The notes under the pieces: model-generated
What the model was told of the DNA's origin: nothing
Databases searched by the model: none
What the model saw: the letters and a program-made list of their open reading frames with translations, nothing else
Shown here: piece after piece, positions 1 through 8,190 of the stretch
Layout: each line of letters begins with the position of its first letter
Position numbering within the stretch: position 1 is the stretch's first letter
Assembly: GCF_001423885.1 (NCBI RefSeq)
Contig: NZ_LMPP01000001.1
Location: forward strand, 1,279,543 to 1,343,542
Length of the DNA stretch: 64,000 nucleotides
DNA from: Rathayibacter sp. Leaf185
GTDB lineage: Bacteria > Actinomycetota > Actinomycetes > Actinomycetales > Microbacteriaceae
Direction of reading: 5' to 3'
Translations under genes and position numbers: made by a program

Positions 1-9
1 GCCCCCGCT

Positions 10-15
10 TAGACT
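10..15 (+). promoter_or_regulatory. Leaderless -10 hexamer for the sortase gene
   Basis: TAGACT fits the TANNNT -10 consensus and ends exactly 6 nt before the ATG at 22. That spacing is typical of leaderless transcripts in actinobacteria. No Shine-Dalgarno sequence precedes the ATG, which agrees. The window begins too close to inspect a -35 box. Confidence 0.6.
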
Positions 16-21
16 CGGGGC

Positions 22-819
22 ATGTCCGACCAGCCGCCCGGGGCAGCTCCCCTCCGCCCGCGCTCGACGCGCAGGCGCGTGCGTCCGCGAACCCGACTCT
101 CGTTCTTCGGTGTTCTCGGCGAGCTGCTCACGACGGCGGGCGTTCTGGTCCTGCTCTTCCTCGGCTGGCAGCTGTGGTGGAACGACGCGGTGATCGCGGG
201 GCAGCAGACCTCGGAGGCGGCAGAGCTGCGCGACAGCTGGGGCCCCTCCGATCCGGTCCCCGCGCCGACCGAGGCCGCCGAGGCGGCGCCGGCCGACTTC
301 GGCACCCCGGTGGTCGCCTCGGCCGCCGCTCTCGACACCTCCTTCGGCAACCTCTACATCCCCCGCTACGGCGAGGGCTGGGTGCGGACGATCGCCGAGG
401 GGATCGACGCCGCGAACGTCCTCGACGAGGGCAGCATCGGCCACTACCCCGGCACGCAGATGCCCGGCGAGGCCGGCAACTTCGCGCTCGCCGCCCATCG
501 GAGCGCGTACGGGGGCGGGATGCACCTCATCGACGAGCTGCAGCTGGGCGACGCGATCTACATCGAGACGGCCGACGGCTGGTACACCTACCGGTTCCGC
601 AACCTCGAATACGTGCAGCCGTCCGACGTGCAGGTGATCGACCCGGTGCCGTGGACGACGGACGTGGTGCCCACGGATCGGCTCATCACCCTGACGAGCT
701 GCAATCCGCTCTACTCGACGGCCGAGCGCATCATCGCGTACGGCGTCTTCGACTCGTGGCAGCCCCGATCGGCCGGTCCTCCCGCTGAGATCGCGGCCTC
801 GCTGGCACAGGAGGGCTGA
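22..819 (+). CDS. Class E sortase
   Basis: A membrane-anchored transpeptidase that would cut LAXTG-like sorting signals and link proteins to the cell wall. After a basic N-terminus (residues 1-30) there is one TM segment (about 33-50), a low-complexity linker and the sortase barrel. The catalytic triad is visible: His159 in AAHRSAYGG, Cys227 in LTSCNPLYST and Arg236 in AERIIAYG. The length (265 aa) fits class E. The ATG at 22 is supported by the -10 hexamer 6 nt upstream. The next gene starts 3 nt after the stop, so the two are probably co-transcribed. No LAXTG substrate is seen nearby. Confidence 0.9.
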   Translation: MSDQPPGAAPLRPRSTRRRVRPRTRLSFFGVLGELLTTAGVLVLLFLGWQLWWNDAVIAGQQTSEAAELRDSWGPSDPVPAPTEAAEAAPADFGTPVVASAAALDTSFGNLYIPRYGEGWVRTIAEGIDAANVLDEGSIGHYPGTQMPGEAGNFALAAHRSAYGGGMHLIDELQLGDAIYIETADGWYTYRFRNLEYVQPSDVQVIDPVPWTTDVVPTDRLITLTSCNPLYSTAERIIAYGVFDSWQPRSAGPPAEIAASLAQEG

Positions 820-821
820 TC

Positions 822-980
822 GTGTACGCGGCGCTGTGGCGTGTCCTCCCCGGACCCTGGTGGGTCCGGCTGATCCTCCTGCTGGTGCTCCTCGTTCTCG
901 TGCTCGCCGCACTGGCCGAGTGGGTGTTCCCGTGGGTGCAGTCGATCGTGCTCGATCAGAACGTCACCGTTCAGGAGTGA
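822..980 (+). CDS. Small membrane protein between sortase and trpG
   Basis: A 52-residue protein from a GTG start 3 nt after the sortase stop, with the upstream AGGAGGG-like sequence at the end of the sortase gene as ribosome site. It has a tryptophan-rich N-terminus (MYAALWRVLPGPWW) and one strong TM segment (about residues 15-38, leucine/valine rich), then a short polar tail. I recognise no family. Position and spacing suggest co-expression with the sortase. It could be a sortase-associated membrane peptide, but that is inference from context only. Confidence 0.6.
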   Translation: MYAALWRVLPGPWWVRLILLLVLLVLVLAALAEWVFPWVQSIVLDQNVTVQE

Positions 981-1002
981 GCGTGATCGGGGGTCGATCG
1001 GG

Positions 1003-1596
1003 ATGACCCGGATCCTCGTGATCGATCACTACGACAGCTTCGTCTTCACTCTGGTCGCGTATCTGCGTGAGCTCGGCGCCGAGGTGGAGCTCGTCGAGGC
1101 GGCAGACCTCGTCGTGGGCGATGTCGAGGTGCTCGACGGGGTCGACGGCGTGCTCCTCTCGCCGGGTCCGGGGCGGCCGGGCGATGTCGCAGCGTCGATC
1201 GCGCTCGTCCACCACGCTGTCGCCACCGGTCGCCCGCTGCTCGGAGTGTGCCTCGGTCATCAGGTGATCGCGCAGGCGCTCGGCGGCAGAGTGTCGGAGG
1301 CGCCGGAACTGGTCCACGGACGCACGTCGGCCGTCCTGCACCAGGGAGATCCGCTCTTCACCGGCCTCCCCTCGGGCTTCTCGGCCATGCGCTACCACTC
1401 GCTCGCCGTCGAGCGGGCGTCGTTGCCCGAAGCGCTCGTGGTCACCGCGGCCACGGCGGACGGCGTGGTGATGGGGCTCCGGCACCGCACCGCACCGGTC
1501 CTCGGCGTGCAGTTCCACCCCGAGTCGGTGCTCACCGACAACGGGCGCCGGCTCATCACGAACTGGCTCGTCGAGGTGGGCGAGAACATCACATGA
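1003..1596 (+). CDS. trpG: Anthranilate/aminodeoxychorismate synthase glutamine amidotransferase component
   Basis: A class I glutamine amidotransferase (197 aa) that supplies ammonia from glutamine to a chorismate-using partner (TrpE or PabB). The nucleophile Cys83 lies in GVCLGHQ, and His172 and Glu174 lie in FHPES. The N-terminus (ILVIDHYDSFVFTLV) is typical of TrpG/PabA. The symbol follows synteny: in mycobacteria trpG sits beside pknB, as here. Sequence alone does not separate TrpG from PabA, and no synthase subunit is in the window. The neighbouring regulator and kinase operon give no metabolic hint. Confidence 0.88.
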   Translation: MTRILVIDHYDSFVFTLVAYLRELGAEVELVEAADLVVGDVEVLDGVDGVLLSPGPGRPGDVAASIALVHHAVATGRPLLGVCLGHQVIAQALGGRVSEAPELVHGRTSAVLHQGDPLFTGLPSGFSAMRYHSLAVERASLPEALVVTAATADGVVMGLRHRTAPVLGVQFHPESVLTDNGRRLITNWLVEVGENIT

Positions 1597-1969
1597 TCTC
1601 TTCCCCTCAATGTCCGAGGAGGAGGGATTCTGCTTATCATCCGATGACTCGTCGGCTAATCCTTTCGATTCTCATCCGGCCTTTTCCGACGAGAGCAACG
1701 AGTCGTCCGCCCGCACGTTGTACCGCGAACGGGGGTAGGATATCCGCGTCAGGGTAGATGCGGATTGCGCCAGAAAAGCGCTATGCAGGTGGTGCAACCG
1801 AGATGGATCGGCGCCGTGACGGGGCTACACACATTTGCTCCCGAGTGAAGCCCCCCAAGGTGGTGTCGCGATATGACGGACAGTTGGCGGAGAGTAGAGC
1901 GCTCTCTCCATGCATAATCAAAGGGCGTCGACAGGGGGTCGAGCGCACACAGACTCTTCGGGAGATCGC
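1597..1969. other. Intergenic region with a GAGCGCTC-type palindrome
   Basis: A 373-bp gap without a convincing gene. Possible reading frames have atypical codon use, and the stretch is richer in A+T than its surroundings. A perfect 10-bp palindrome AGAGCGCTCT lies at 1896-1905, about 65 bp before the AraC-type gene. The core AGCGCT resembles LacI-family operators. A related 12-bp palindrome occurs at 31250-31261. No clear -35/-10 pair was found. Confidence 0.45.
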
Positions 1970-2959
1970 ATGGTGGACTCGATTTCCTGGTCCTATTCGG
2001 GAATAAGAGAGCTCGAGACTCTCGGGCCGCGCGTCGTCGTGAAGCCAGGCACTGTCCCCCGTCTGTCGGGCGCCGGATTCTCGTCGAGCGACCTCACCGC
2101 CACCCTGATCTCCACCTCCCCGCTGCGCGTGCTCCGCGGGACCTGGGGTGCTGACGACTGCTCCGTCCTGAACTTCTGCTTCCTCATCGACGGCTTCGTG
2201 CGGATGGTCGGACCGGAGCGGACGGTCCTGCTGCGGCCGGGGTCTATCTCGTATCAGGCGGGCATGACGACCTTCACGACGGAGTCGACGACTCCGGCGA
2301 CCCTGCTGCAGCTCTCGCTCCGGCGGGAGGAGATGCGCCGCTACGGATTCGACACCGAGGCCGGTCTGTACGCGCTCGATCCGGACGCGCGCTCGACCCG
2401 CGCCGCCTTCGCCTTCACCACCGCCTTCGCGCTGGCGGCCGATGCGGGAGCGGGGCTTCCCAGCGACAGCGAGGTCGGCGGCTTCGCGCACGTCGTCAAG
2501 CAGCTGCTCGTCGGTGCCTTCCTCTCGGCAGTGGGTACGCAGCCCGGCACGACGAGCGTGCGCGCAGCGACACTCGGCCGAGCCCGGACAGTGATCGATC
2601 GGACGCACCGCACTCCTCGGTGCACCCCGGAGGCGGTGGCCGACGCGGTCAACGTGTCGACGCGCTCGCTGCAGCGATTGTTCGAGGATGCGGGGACGAC
2701 CGTGGCGAGCGAGATCGAGCGCGCCCGGGTGGCGAGCGCGGTCGAGCTGCTGCGTCGGCGGCCGCGGGAGATCTCGCTGGAGACGATCGCGGCGGCGTCC
2801 GGCTTCTCCTCGGCCGACCACCTGCGCCGGGCCCTGAAGCGCCGCGAGGGCCTCACCCCGAGCGACATCCGCGGCCGGACGGCCCTGCCGGGCGAGCACA
2901 GCGCGCAGGACAACGTGCTGCGGCTCTCACCGGCGCTGTCCGACGCGAAGCGCGCCTGA
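1970..2959 (+). CDS. AraC-family transcriptional regulator
   Basis: A 329-residue protein with a C-terminal AraC/XylS double helix-turn-helix. The first helix pair is around VADAVNVSTRSLQRLFEDAG and the second around IAAASGFSSADHLRRALKR, followed by the family's G-x-TPSDIR ending. The N-terminal about 200 residues resemble the AraC-binding-like domain of activators such as those of the FeaR/NahR type. The chosen ATG has GGGAG 5 nt upstream; an in-frame ATG at 1910 lacks a ribosome site. The stretch before it holds a GAGCGCTC-type palindrome. No obvious target operon lies beside it, and the ligand is unknown. Confidence 0.85.
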   Translation: MVDSISWSYSGIRELETLGPRVVVKPGTVPRLSGAGFSSSDLTATLISTSPLRVLRGTWGADDCSVLNFCFLIDGFVRMVGPERTVLLRPGSISYQAGMTTFTTESTTPATLLQLSLRREEMRRYGFDTEAGLYALDPDARSTRAAFAFTTAFALAADAGAGLPSDSEVGGFAHVVKQLLVGAFLSAVGTQPGTTSVRAATLGRARTVIDRTHRTPRCTPEAVADAVNVSTRSLQRLFEDAGTTVASEIERARVASAVELLRRRPREISLETIAAASGFSSADHLRRALKRREGLTPSDIRGRTALPGEHSAQDNVLRLSPALSDAKRA

Positions 2960-3016
2960 GAGCGGTCGGTCACCGCCGGCGGAGGCTGGTTCCGGGGACG
3001 AGTCCACGTCCGTGGG

Positions 3017-3060
3017 GAGGTGGGTCTCGATCTGCCTTTGCGGGGCTGCTCGACCAGCGG
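3017..3060. repeat. Dispersed intergenic repeat, family 2, copy 1
   Basis: A 44-bp segment reading GAGGTGGGTCTCGAT, a GC-rich middle, then GGCTGCTCGACCAGCGG. It matches the copy at 61587-61631 almost throughout, and a degenerate copy is at 40787-40842. The outer TCTCGA/CTCGACC parts are partly inverted and the centre forms a short hairpin, as in REP-like elements. It lies between the convergent AraC-type gene and pknB. Confidence 0.75.
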
Positions 3061-3110
3061 GCCCGGGAGCCGCCGTCAGGCCGGCGGACGGGTGACTTGC
3101 CGCTCGGCGG

Positions 3111-4814
3111 TCAGCCCGCGCAGTAGCCGAGGACGATCGTCGAGCCCTGGGGAACGTCTCCGGGTGCGACGGACTGCGTGGTGATCGGCGGGTTGGCGCG
3201 GACCGAGTCGCAGGTCTCGTCGGGTGCCTCCTCGCCCACGAGCTGGAGCTGCTCGCCCGCGAGGGTCGCGAGCGCGGTGCTCAGCGACTGACCGACCAGA
3301 TCGGGGAGCGTGACGTTGCCCGAGGAGACAACGAGGTCGACCGGAGTCCCGGGAGCGGCCTCCTGGGCGGCGGCGGGGGTGCTCGAGATCACGACGTCGG
3401 CGGGCACGGTCGGGGAGTTCTGGCGGGTCTGCGAGCCCTCGACGAGCCCGGCGCCCGTGAGGGCGGCGACCGCATCGGCCAGAGCGGTCCCGGCGGTCGC
3501 GGGGACGGCGACGGGCTGGGGGCCCTGCGAGACGTAGACCCGGATCACCGTGTCGGGGGCGACGATCGTGCCCGAGCCGGGATCGGTGCGCGTCACCTGG
3601 CCCGCGGGCACGGAGTCGCTGTACTCGGTGAGCTGGCTGGGCACGAGATCGAGGGCGGTGAGCGTCGACTGGGCGCTGTCGTAGCTCGTGTCGACCAGCG
3701 CGGGCACCTCGCGCGACTGCGAGGGGAGCGTCGTGGTCGGCTGCAGCGTCAGCACCCAGATGACCAGAGCGGCGACGATCACGGCGAGCACCACGATCGA
3801 CGACCAGATCCAGAGCACCGGGGGCCTGCGCTGAGTGCGCACGATCGAGTTGTCCTCGGCGAGCTGGCGCAGGGCGAGCTCTGAGTCGTTCATCCCACCC
3901 TGGCTGCGCGCGGCGAAGAGCGAGGTCGTCAGCTCGTCGATCGGGCGGTGATCCGGGAGGCGGCCGGCCGCGGCGTCGCGGAGATCGTCGCGGAACTCCG
4001 CAGCACCCTGGAACCGCTCGTAGCGGTCCTTCGACAGGGCGCGGGCGACGACGGCGTCGAGCGCGGGCGTGACGGCGGGGTTGATCGAGCTGGGGGCCGG
4101 CGGGGTCTCGCTGACGTGCTGGTACGCGACCGCGACGGGCGTGGCTCCGCGGAAGGGAGCACGGCCGGTGAGGAGCTCGAAGAGGACGATGCCCGCCGAG
4201 TAGAGGTCGCTGCGGGCGTCGACCTGCTCGCCCTTCGCCTGCTCGGGGGAGAAGTAGGCCGCGGTGCCGAGGATGGCCGTCGTCTGGGCGACGGTGGCGG
4301 CAGAATCGGAGACGGCGCGGGCGATGCCGAAGTCCATCACCTTCACCTGCCCCGCCGGGGTGATCATGATGTTGCCGGGCTTGATGTCGCGGTGCACGAC
4401 TCCTGCGCGGTGCGAGTACTCGAGGGCGGTGAGGATGCCCTCGGTGATGCGGACGGCCTCGTCGAGGTCGACGGGGCCCTCCGAGATGACGTCCTTGAGC
4501 AGGCGCCCCTCGATGTGCTCCATCACGATGAACGGACGGCGGCTCTCGGCGCCGCTCTCGTCGAGTGTGACCTCTTCGCCGGCGTCGAACACGCGGACGA
4601 TCGTCGGGTGCGACATGCGCGAGGCGGCCTGCGCCTCCTGGCGGAACCGGAGGCGGAACGCGGAATCGGAGGAGAGGGAGAGCTTCAGCTCCTTGATGGC
4701 GACCGTGCGACCCAGGCGGTTGTCGGTGCCGAGGTACACCTCGGACATCCCGCCGCGACCCAGCCGGGGTCCGACCTGATACCGACCAGCGATCAGGCGA
4801 CCCTCATCCGTCAC
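3111..4814 (-). CDS. pknB: PASTA-domain Ser/Thr protein kinase PknB
   Basis: A Hanks-type kinase of 567 aa: cytoplasmic kinase domain (about 9-280), one TM helix (about 334-356) and three extracellular PASTA repeats (about 366-567) that bind muropeptides. Catalytic Lys41, HRD Asp143 and DFG Asp161 are present, and the activation loop has a TT pair (178-179) as in PknB. PASTA repeat 3 has two cysteines. The GTG at 4814 is preferred because GGGGAG lies 7 nt upstream; in-frame starts at 4820 and 4868 have poor spacing. It is the last gene of the fhaA-pknB operon. Three PASTA repeats instead of the four of mycobacterial PknB is a family variation. Confidence 0.93.
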   Translation of the reverse strand: MTDEGRLIAGRYQVGPRLGRGGMSEVYLGTDNRLGRTVAIKELKLSLSSDSAFRLRFRQEAQAASRMSHPTIVRVFDAGEEVTLDESGAESRRPFIVMEHIEGRLLKDVISEGPVDLDEAVRITEGILTALEYSHRAGVVHRDIKPGNIMITPAGQVKVMDFGIARAVSDSAATVAQTTAILGTAAYFSPEQAKGEQVDARSDLYSAGIVLFELLTGRAPFRGATPVAVAYQHVSETPPAPSSINPAVTPALDAVVARALSKDRYERFQGAAEFRDDLRDAAAGRLPDHRPIDELTTSLFAARSQGGMNDSELALRQLAEDNSIVRTQRRPPVLWIWSSIVVLAVIVAALVIWVLTLQPTTTLPSQSREVPALVDTSYDSAQSTLTALDLVPSQLTEYSDSVPAGQVTRTDPGSGTIVAPDTVIRVYVSQGPQPVAVPATAGTALADAVAALTGAGLVEGSQTRQNSPTVPADVVISSTPAAAQEAAPGTPVDLVVSSGNVTLPDLVGQSLSTALATLAGEQLQLVGEEAPDETCDSVRANPPITTQSVAPGDVPQGSTIVLGYCAG

Positions 4815-4916
4815 GCGCACGCTCCCCTGTCCATCCGTTCGGCTCGACCCCCCGGGGAGCCACGGCAAGTGTACATTCGGGCCCCGCGAGTTCCTGCGGG
4901 GGCGCGGCGCCCGGCG

Positions 4917-6716
4917 TCAGTCGGTGGCGGTGGGCCTCGGGGTGGAGCCGGCACCGGGAGTCGCGGAGGGAGTCTCGGTGGGCTCCGGTGCCGGCGCCGC
5001 GACGGTGACGGTGAGGGTGGGCGAGGCCGCCGACTCCGTCTCGCCGCAGAGGACGGTGTAGGTGACGTCGATCGTGCCGGCCGCGGCTCCGGCCTGGATG
5101 GTGGCGGTCGTCGAGGTCGACGGGTTCGTGCTCGTCACCGACGCGCCGTCACCCGCGGCGGAGACGCGGTAGCCGGTCACCGAGGTACCGCTCGGGCACT
5201 GGTTGTAGTTGCTCCACGTGACGTTGAACGTGGCGCCGGTCTCGACGGACGACGCGGCGGGCGTGACGGTCGGCACGGCGCTGGGCGCATCCGGGACCGC
5301 GACCTCGGTGTAGACGGTGACGACGATCGTGGTGCCCTTGACGACGTTGGCCGTCGGGTTCACGTCCTGCACGTAGCCGACCTGGTCGGCGGAGGGGGCG
5401 CTCGGGCCGTCCTCCTTCGAGACGCCCATCCCGAGCTCGGTGAGCTCGGCCTGCACCTCGTCGAACGGACGGTTGATGTAGGCCGCCCGCTCGATGACCT
5501 CGGTGTTCGAGGTCTGCGTCGGCGTGGGGGTCTGCGACGGTGTCGGGGTCGTCGGCGGAGCAGTGCTCTGCGAGACGCTCGGCGTCGGCTGGGCCTCCGT
5601 ATCGTCACCGGTGGTCAGCGCGAAGATCGTGCCGGCGATCACCACAGCGAGGATGACGATCAGGGCGATCAGCGGCCAGGTCCAGGGGCTGCGCTTGCGC
5701 GGCTCGTCGACGACGTCCTGCGCCTCATCGACTCCGATGAGGGCGCCTGCGCCCGCGGCACCCAGAGCCGCCGTTGCGTTCGAGGGGAGCACCGTCGTCG
5801 CCTGCGTCGTGCCGCCCGACGACGGGAGGACCGTCGTGGCCTGGGTGGCGGGCAGGTCGCCGAGTACCGCGGGCACGGCGACGGCCGCACCGCGGACGTC
5901 GCCCGAGCGGAGGGCCTGCGCGGCGCGCGCGAGGTGAGCGGCGGTTGCGGGGCGGTCGGCCGGCTTCTTGGCGATGCAGGAGTAGACGAGGTTGCGCACC
6001 GGCTCGGCGACCGTCACCGGCAGCTCGGGCGGGGTGTCGTTGATCTGCGCCATGGCGATGGCGACCTGCGACTCGCCCGTGAAGGGGCGGCGCCCGGCCA
6101 GGCACTCGTACGCGACGATGCCCAGCGAGTAGATGTCGGTGGCGGGGGAGGCGGGCTGGCCGCTCGCCTGCTCGGGCGAGAGGTACTGGACCGTGCCCAT
6201 GACCTGGCCGGTCGCCGTCAGCGGGACCTGGTCGGCGATGCGGGCGATGCCGAAGTCGGTGATCTTGACGCGACCGTCGGGAGTGATCAGCAGGTTGCCC
6301 GGCTTCACGTCGCGGTGCACCAGACCGGCGGCGTGCGCGGCGTGCAGCGCCAGCGCGGTCTGCGCGACGATGTCGAGCACCTTGTCGGTCGAGAGCACGC
6401 GCTCGCGCTCGAGGACGGTCGACAGCGCCTCGCCGGGCACCAGCTCCATCACGAGGTAGGCCGAGCCGTCCTCCTCGCCGTAGTCGTAGACGTTGGCGAT
6501 GCCCTCGTGGTTGACCAGCGCGGCATGACGGGCCTCGGCGCGGAAGCGCTCGAGGAAGCCGGGGTCGCCGAGGTACTCGTCCTTCAGGATCTTGATCGCG
6601 ATGGTGCGGCCGATCACCAGATCGGTCGCCTGCCACACCTCTCCCATGCCGCCGATGGCGATCCGGGACTGCAGCTCGTAGCGTCCCCCGAAGGTGAGCC
6701 CTGTAGTGGGTCTCAT
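4917..6716 (-). CDS. pknA: Ser/Thr protein kinase PknA-like with extracellular PASTA and Ig-like region
   Basis: A 599-aa kinase: catalytic domain about 13-270 (Lys42, HRD Asp136, DFG Asp154), a juxtamembrane linker (275-345), TM helix about 346-367, a Pro/Thr-rich stalk, one PASTA-like repeat (about 408-472), an Ig/FN3-like beta-rich region with two cysteines (about 478-572) and a Pro/Thr tail. Mycobacterial PknA lacks PASTA repeats, so the outer part is an elaboration. The linker holds two copies of TQATTVLPS (291-299 and 304-312), candidate phospho-threonine docking sites for the FHA proteins of this operon. The start overlaps the pbpA stop as ATGA. Confidence 0.9.
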   Translation of the reverse strand: MRPTTGLTFGGRYELQSRIAIGGMGEVWQATDLVIGRTIAIKILKDEYLGDPGFLERFRAEARHAALVNHEGIANVYDYGEEDGSAYLVMELVPGEALSTVLERERVLSTDKVLDIVAQTALALHAAHAAGLVHRDVKPGNLLITPDGRVKITDFGIARIADQVPLTATGQVMGTVQYLSPEQASGQPASPATDIYSLGIVAYECLAGRRPFTGESQVAIAMAQINDTPPELPVTVAEPVRNLVYSCIAKKPADRPATAAHLARAAQALRSGDVRGAAVAVPAVLGDLPATQATTVLPSSGGTTQATTVLPSNATAALGAAGAGALIGVDEAQDVVDEPRKRSPWTWPLIALIVILAVVIAGTIFALTTGDDTEAQPTPSVSQSTAPPTTPTPSQTPTPTQTSNTEVIERAAYINRPFDEVQAELTELGMGVSKEDGPSAPSADQVGYVQDVNPTANVVKGTTIVVTVYTEVAVPDAPSAVPTVTPAASSVETGATFNVTWSNYNQCPSGTSVTGYRVSAAGDGASVTSTNPSTSTTATIQAGAAAGTIDVTYTVLCGETESAASPTLTVTVAAPAPEPTETPSATPGAGSTPRPTATD

Positions 6717-8167
6717 TTGTTCAGCACCGCCTCTAGTACCTGTTGTGCGATGGGTGCGGCGATCAGGTTGCCGTACCCGGTCTGGCCGAGCCCCCCACCG
6801 TCCTCCACGAGGACGGTGATGGCGTACTGCGGGTCGTCCGCAGGCGCGAATCCGGTGAACCAGAGGGTGTAAGGGTCGTCCCCGCCGTTCTCGGCGGTAC
6901 CGGTCTTACCGGCCACGGTGACGCCACCTATTGTTGCATTCGTCGCAGCGCCGCCTTGGACGCTGGCGACCATCATGGCCTTCACGGCGTCCGCCGTCTG
7001 CTGGCTCACGGCCCGCCCGAGCGAGCGCTCCTCGAACTTCTGCAGCACGCTGAGATCCTGCGAGCGGATGACGTCGACCAGGTTCGGCTGCATCACTTCT
7101 CCTCCGTTGGCGATGGCCGCGGAGACCATGGCGATCTGCAGCGGAGTCGCCCGCACCTCGTACTGTCCGAAGGCCGTGAGCGCTGTCTGGGCGTCGTCGG
7201 TGGTCTGGGGGTAGGTGCTCGCCTCGACCGACATCGGGATCTCGATCTCGGTGTCGAAGCCGAACTTCTCGGCCTGCCCGCGGATCGCATCGGCGCCGAG
7301 CTGCACGCCCATCTCGGCCATCGGGACGTTGCACGAGAGCGAGACGGCCGTGGCGAGCGTGACCGTGTCTCCCGAACCGCAGAGACCGCCTCCGGAATTC
7401 GTGACCTGCGTGCTCGTGCCGGGCAGCGTGTAGGCCTGCTGGTTCGGGAAGCTCGAGTCGGGGGTGAACCGGCCGGACTCGAGGGCCGCCGAGGCGACGA
7501 CGAGCTTGAAGACGGAGCCGGGCGGATTGAGCGAGCCGCCGATGGCGCGATTCACGAGGGGCTCCGTCGCGTCGTCGTTCAGCGCGGCGTAGGCGGCGAG
7601 GACGTCGTCGGTGTCGTGCGAGGCCAGCGCGGTCGGATCGAAGGTGGGCTTGGAGACCATCGCGAGGATGCGGCCGGTCGCGGGCTCGGTGACGACGACG
7701 GCTCCGGTGTAGTCGCCGAGGGCGTCGAACGCGGCCTGCTGCGCGACCGGGTCGATCGAGAGCTCGACGGAGGCGCCCTTCGGGTCCTGCCCCGAGACGA
7801 GATTGTCGATCTCGTCGAAGAACTGCGAGTTCGAGGTGCCCGAGAGGTAGTCGTTGAGCGAGCGCTCGATGCCCGTCGTGCCCTGGTTGAGCGTGAAGTA
7901 GCCGGTGACGGCCGAGTACAGCGGCCCGTTCGCGTACTGCCGCTGGAACTTGTACACGTCGTCGGACGGCGTCGACGAGGCGATCGGCTGGCCGCCCGCG
8001 AGGATCGCGCCCCGCTCGGTCGAGAAGCTCTCGTAGAGGGTGCGCGTGTTGCGCGAATCCTCGGACAGGGTGTCGGCCTGCAGCATCTGGATCGTCGTCG
8101 TCGACAGGAAGAGGGCCACGAACATCGTCAGGACGACGAGGCTCACGCGCTTGAGTTCTCTGTTCAT
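6713..8167 (-). CDS. pbpA: Class B penicillin-binding protein (PbpA type)
   Basis: A DD-transpeptidase that cross-links peptidoglycan outside the membrane, 484 aa. The N-terminal membrane anchor covers about residues 7-28. The transpeptidase domain carries SxxK Ser218/Lys221 (PPGSVFK), SCN 278-280 and KTGT 421-424. Gene order rodA-pbpA-pknA matches mycobacteria, where PbpA acts with RodA/FtsW in growth and division and is modulated by PknA/PknB. The ATG at 8167 begins 23 nt after the rodA stop. No catalytic residue is missing. Confidence 0.93.
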   Translation of the reverse strand: MNRELKRVSLVVLTMFVALFLSTTTIQMLQADTLSEDSRNTRTLYESFSTERGAILAGGQPIASSTPSDDVYKFQRQYANGPLYSAVTGYFTLNQGTTGIERSLNDYLSGTSNSQFFDEIDNLVSGQDPKGASVELSIDPVAQQAAFDALGDYTGAVVVTEPATGRILAMVSKPTFDPTALASHDTDDVLAAYAALNDDATEPLVNRAIGGSLNPPGSVFKLVVASAALESGRFTPDSSFPNQQAYTLPGTSTQVTNSGGGLCGSGDTVTLATAVSLSCNVPMAEMGVQLGADAIRGQAEKFGFDTEIEIPMSVEASTYPQTTDDAQTALTAFGQYEVRATPLQIAMVSAAIANGGEVMQPNLVDVIRSQDLSVLQKFEERSLGRAVSQQTADAVKAMMVASVQGGAATNATIGGVTVAGKTGTAENGGDDPYTLWFTGFAPADDPQYAITVLVEDGGGLGQTGYGNLIAAPIAQQVLEAVLNK

Positions 8168-8190
8168 GCGGGCTCCCGATTCATGGTGGG

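Noticed and set aside
1758-2006. 82-codon frame upstream of the AraC-type gene
   Set aside because: No ribosome site, unusual codon use, and overlap with the regulator start.
3948-6872. A 974-codon open frame opposite pknA/pknB
   Set aside because: It is the antisense of two well-supported kinases with high third-position GC; its Arg/Gly/Asp-rich composition is typical of such shadows.
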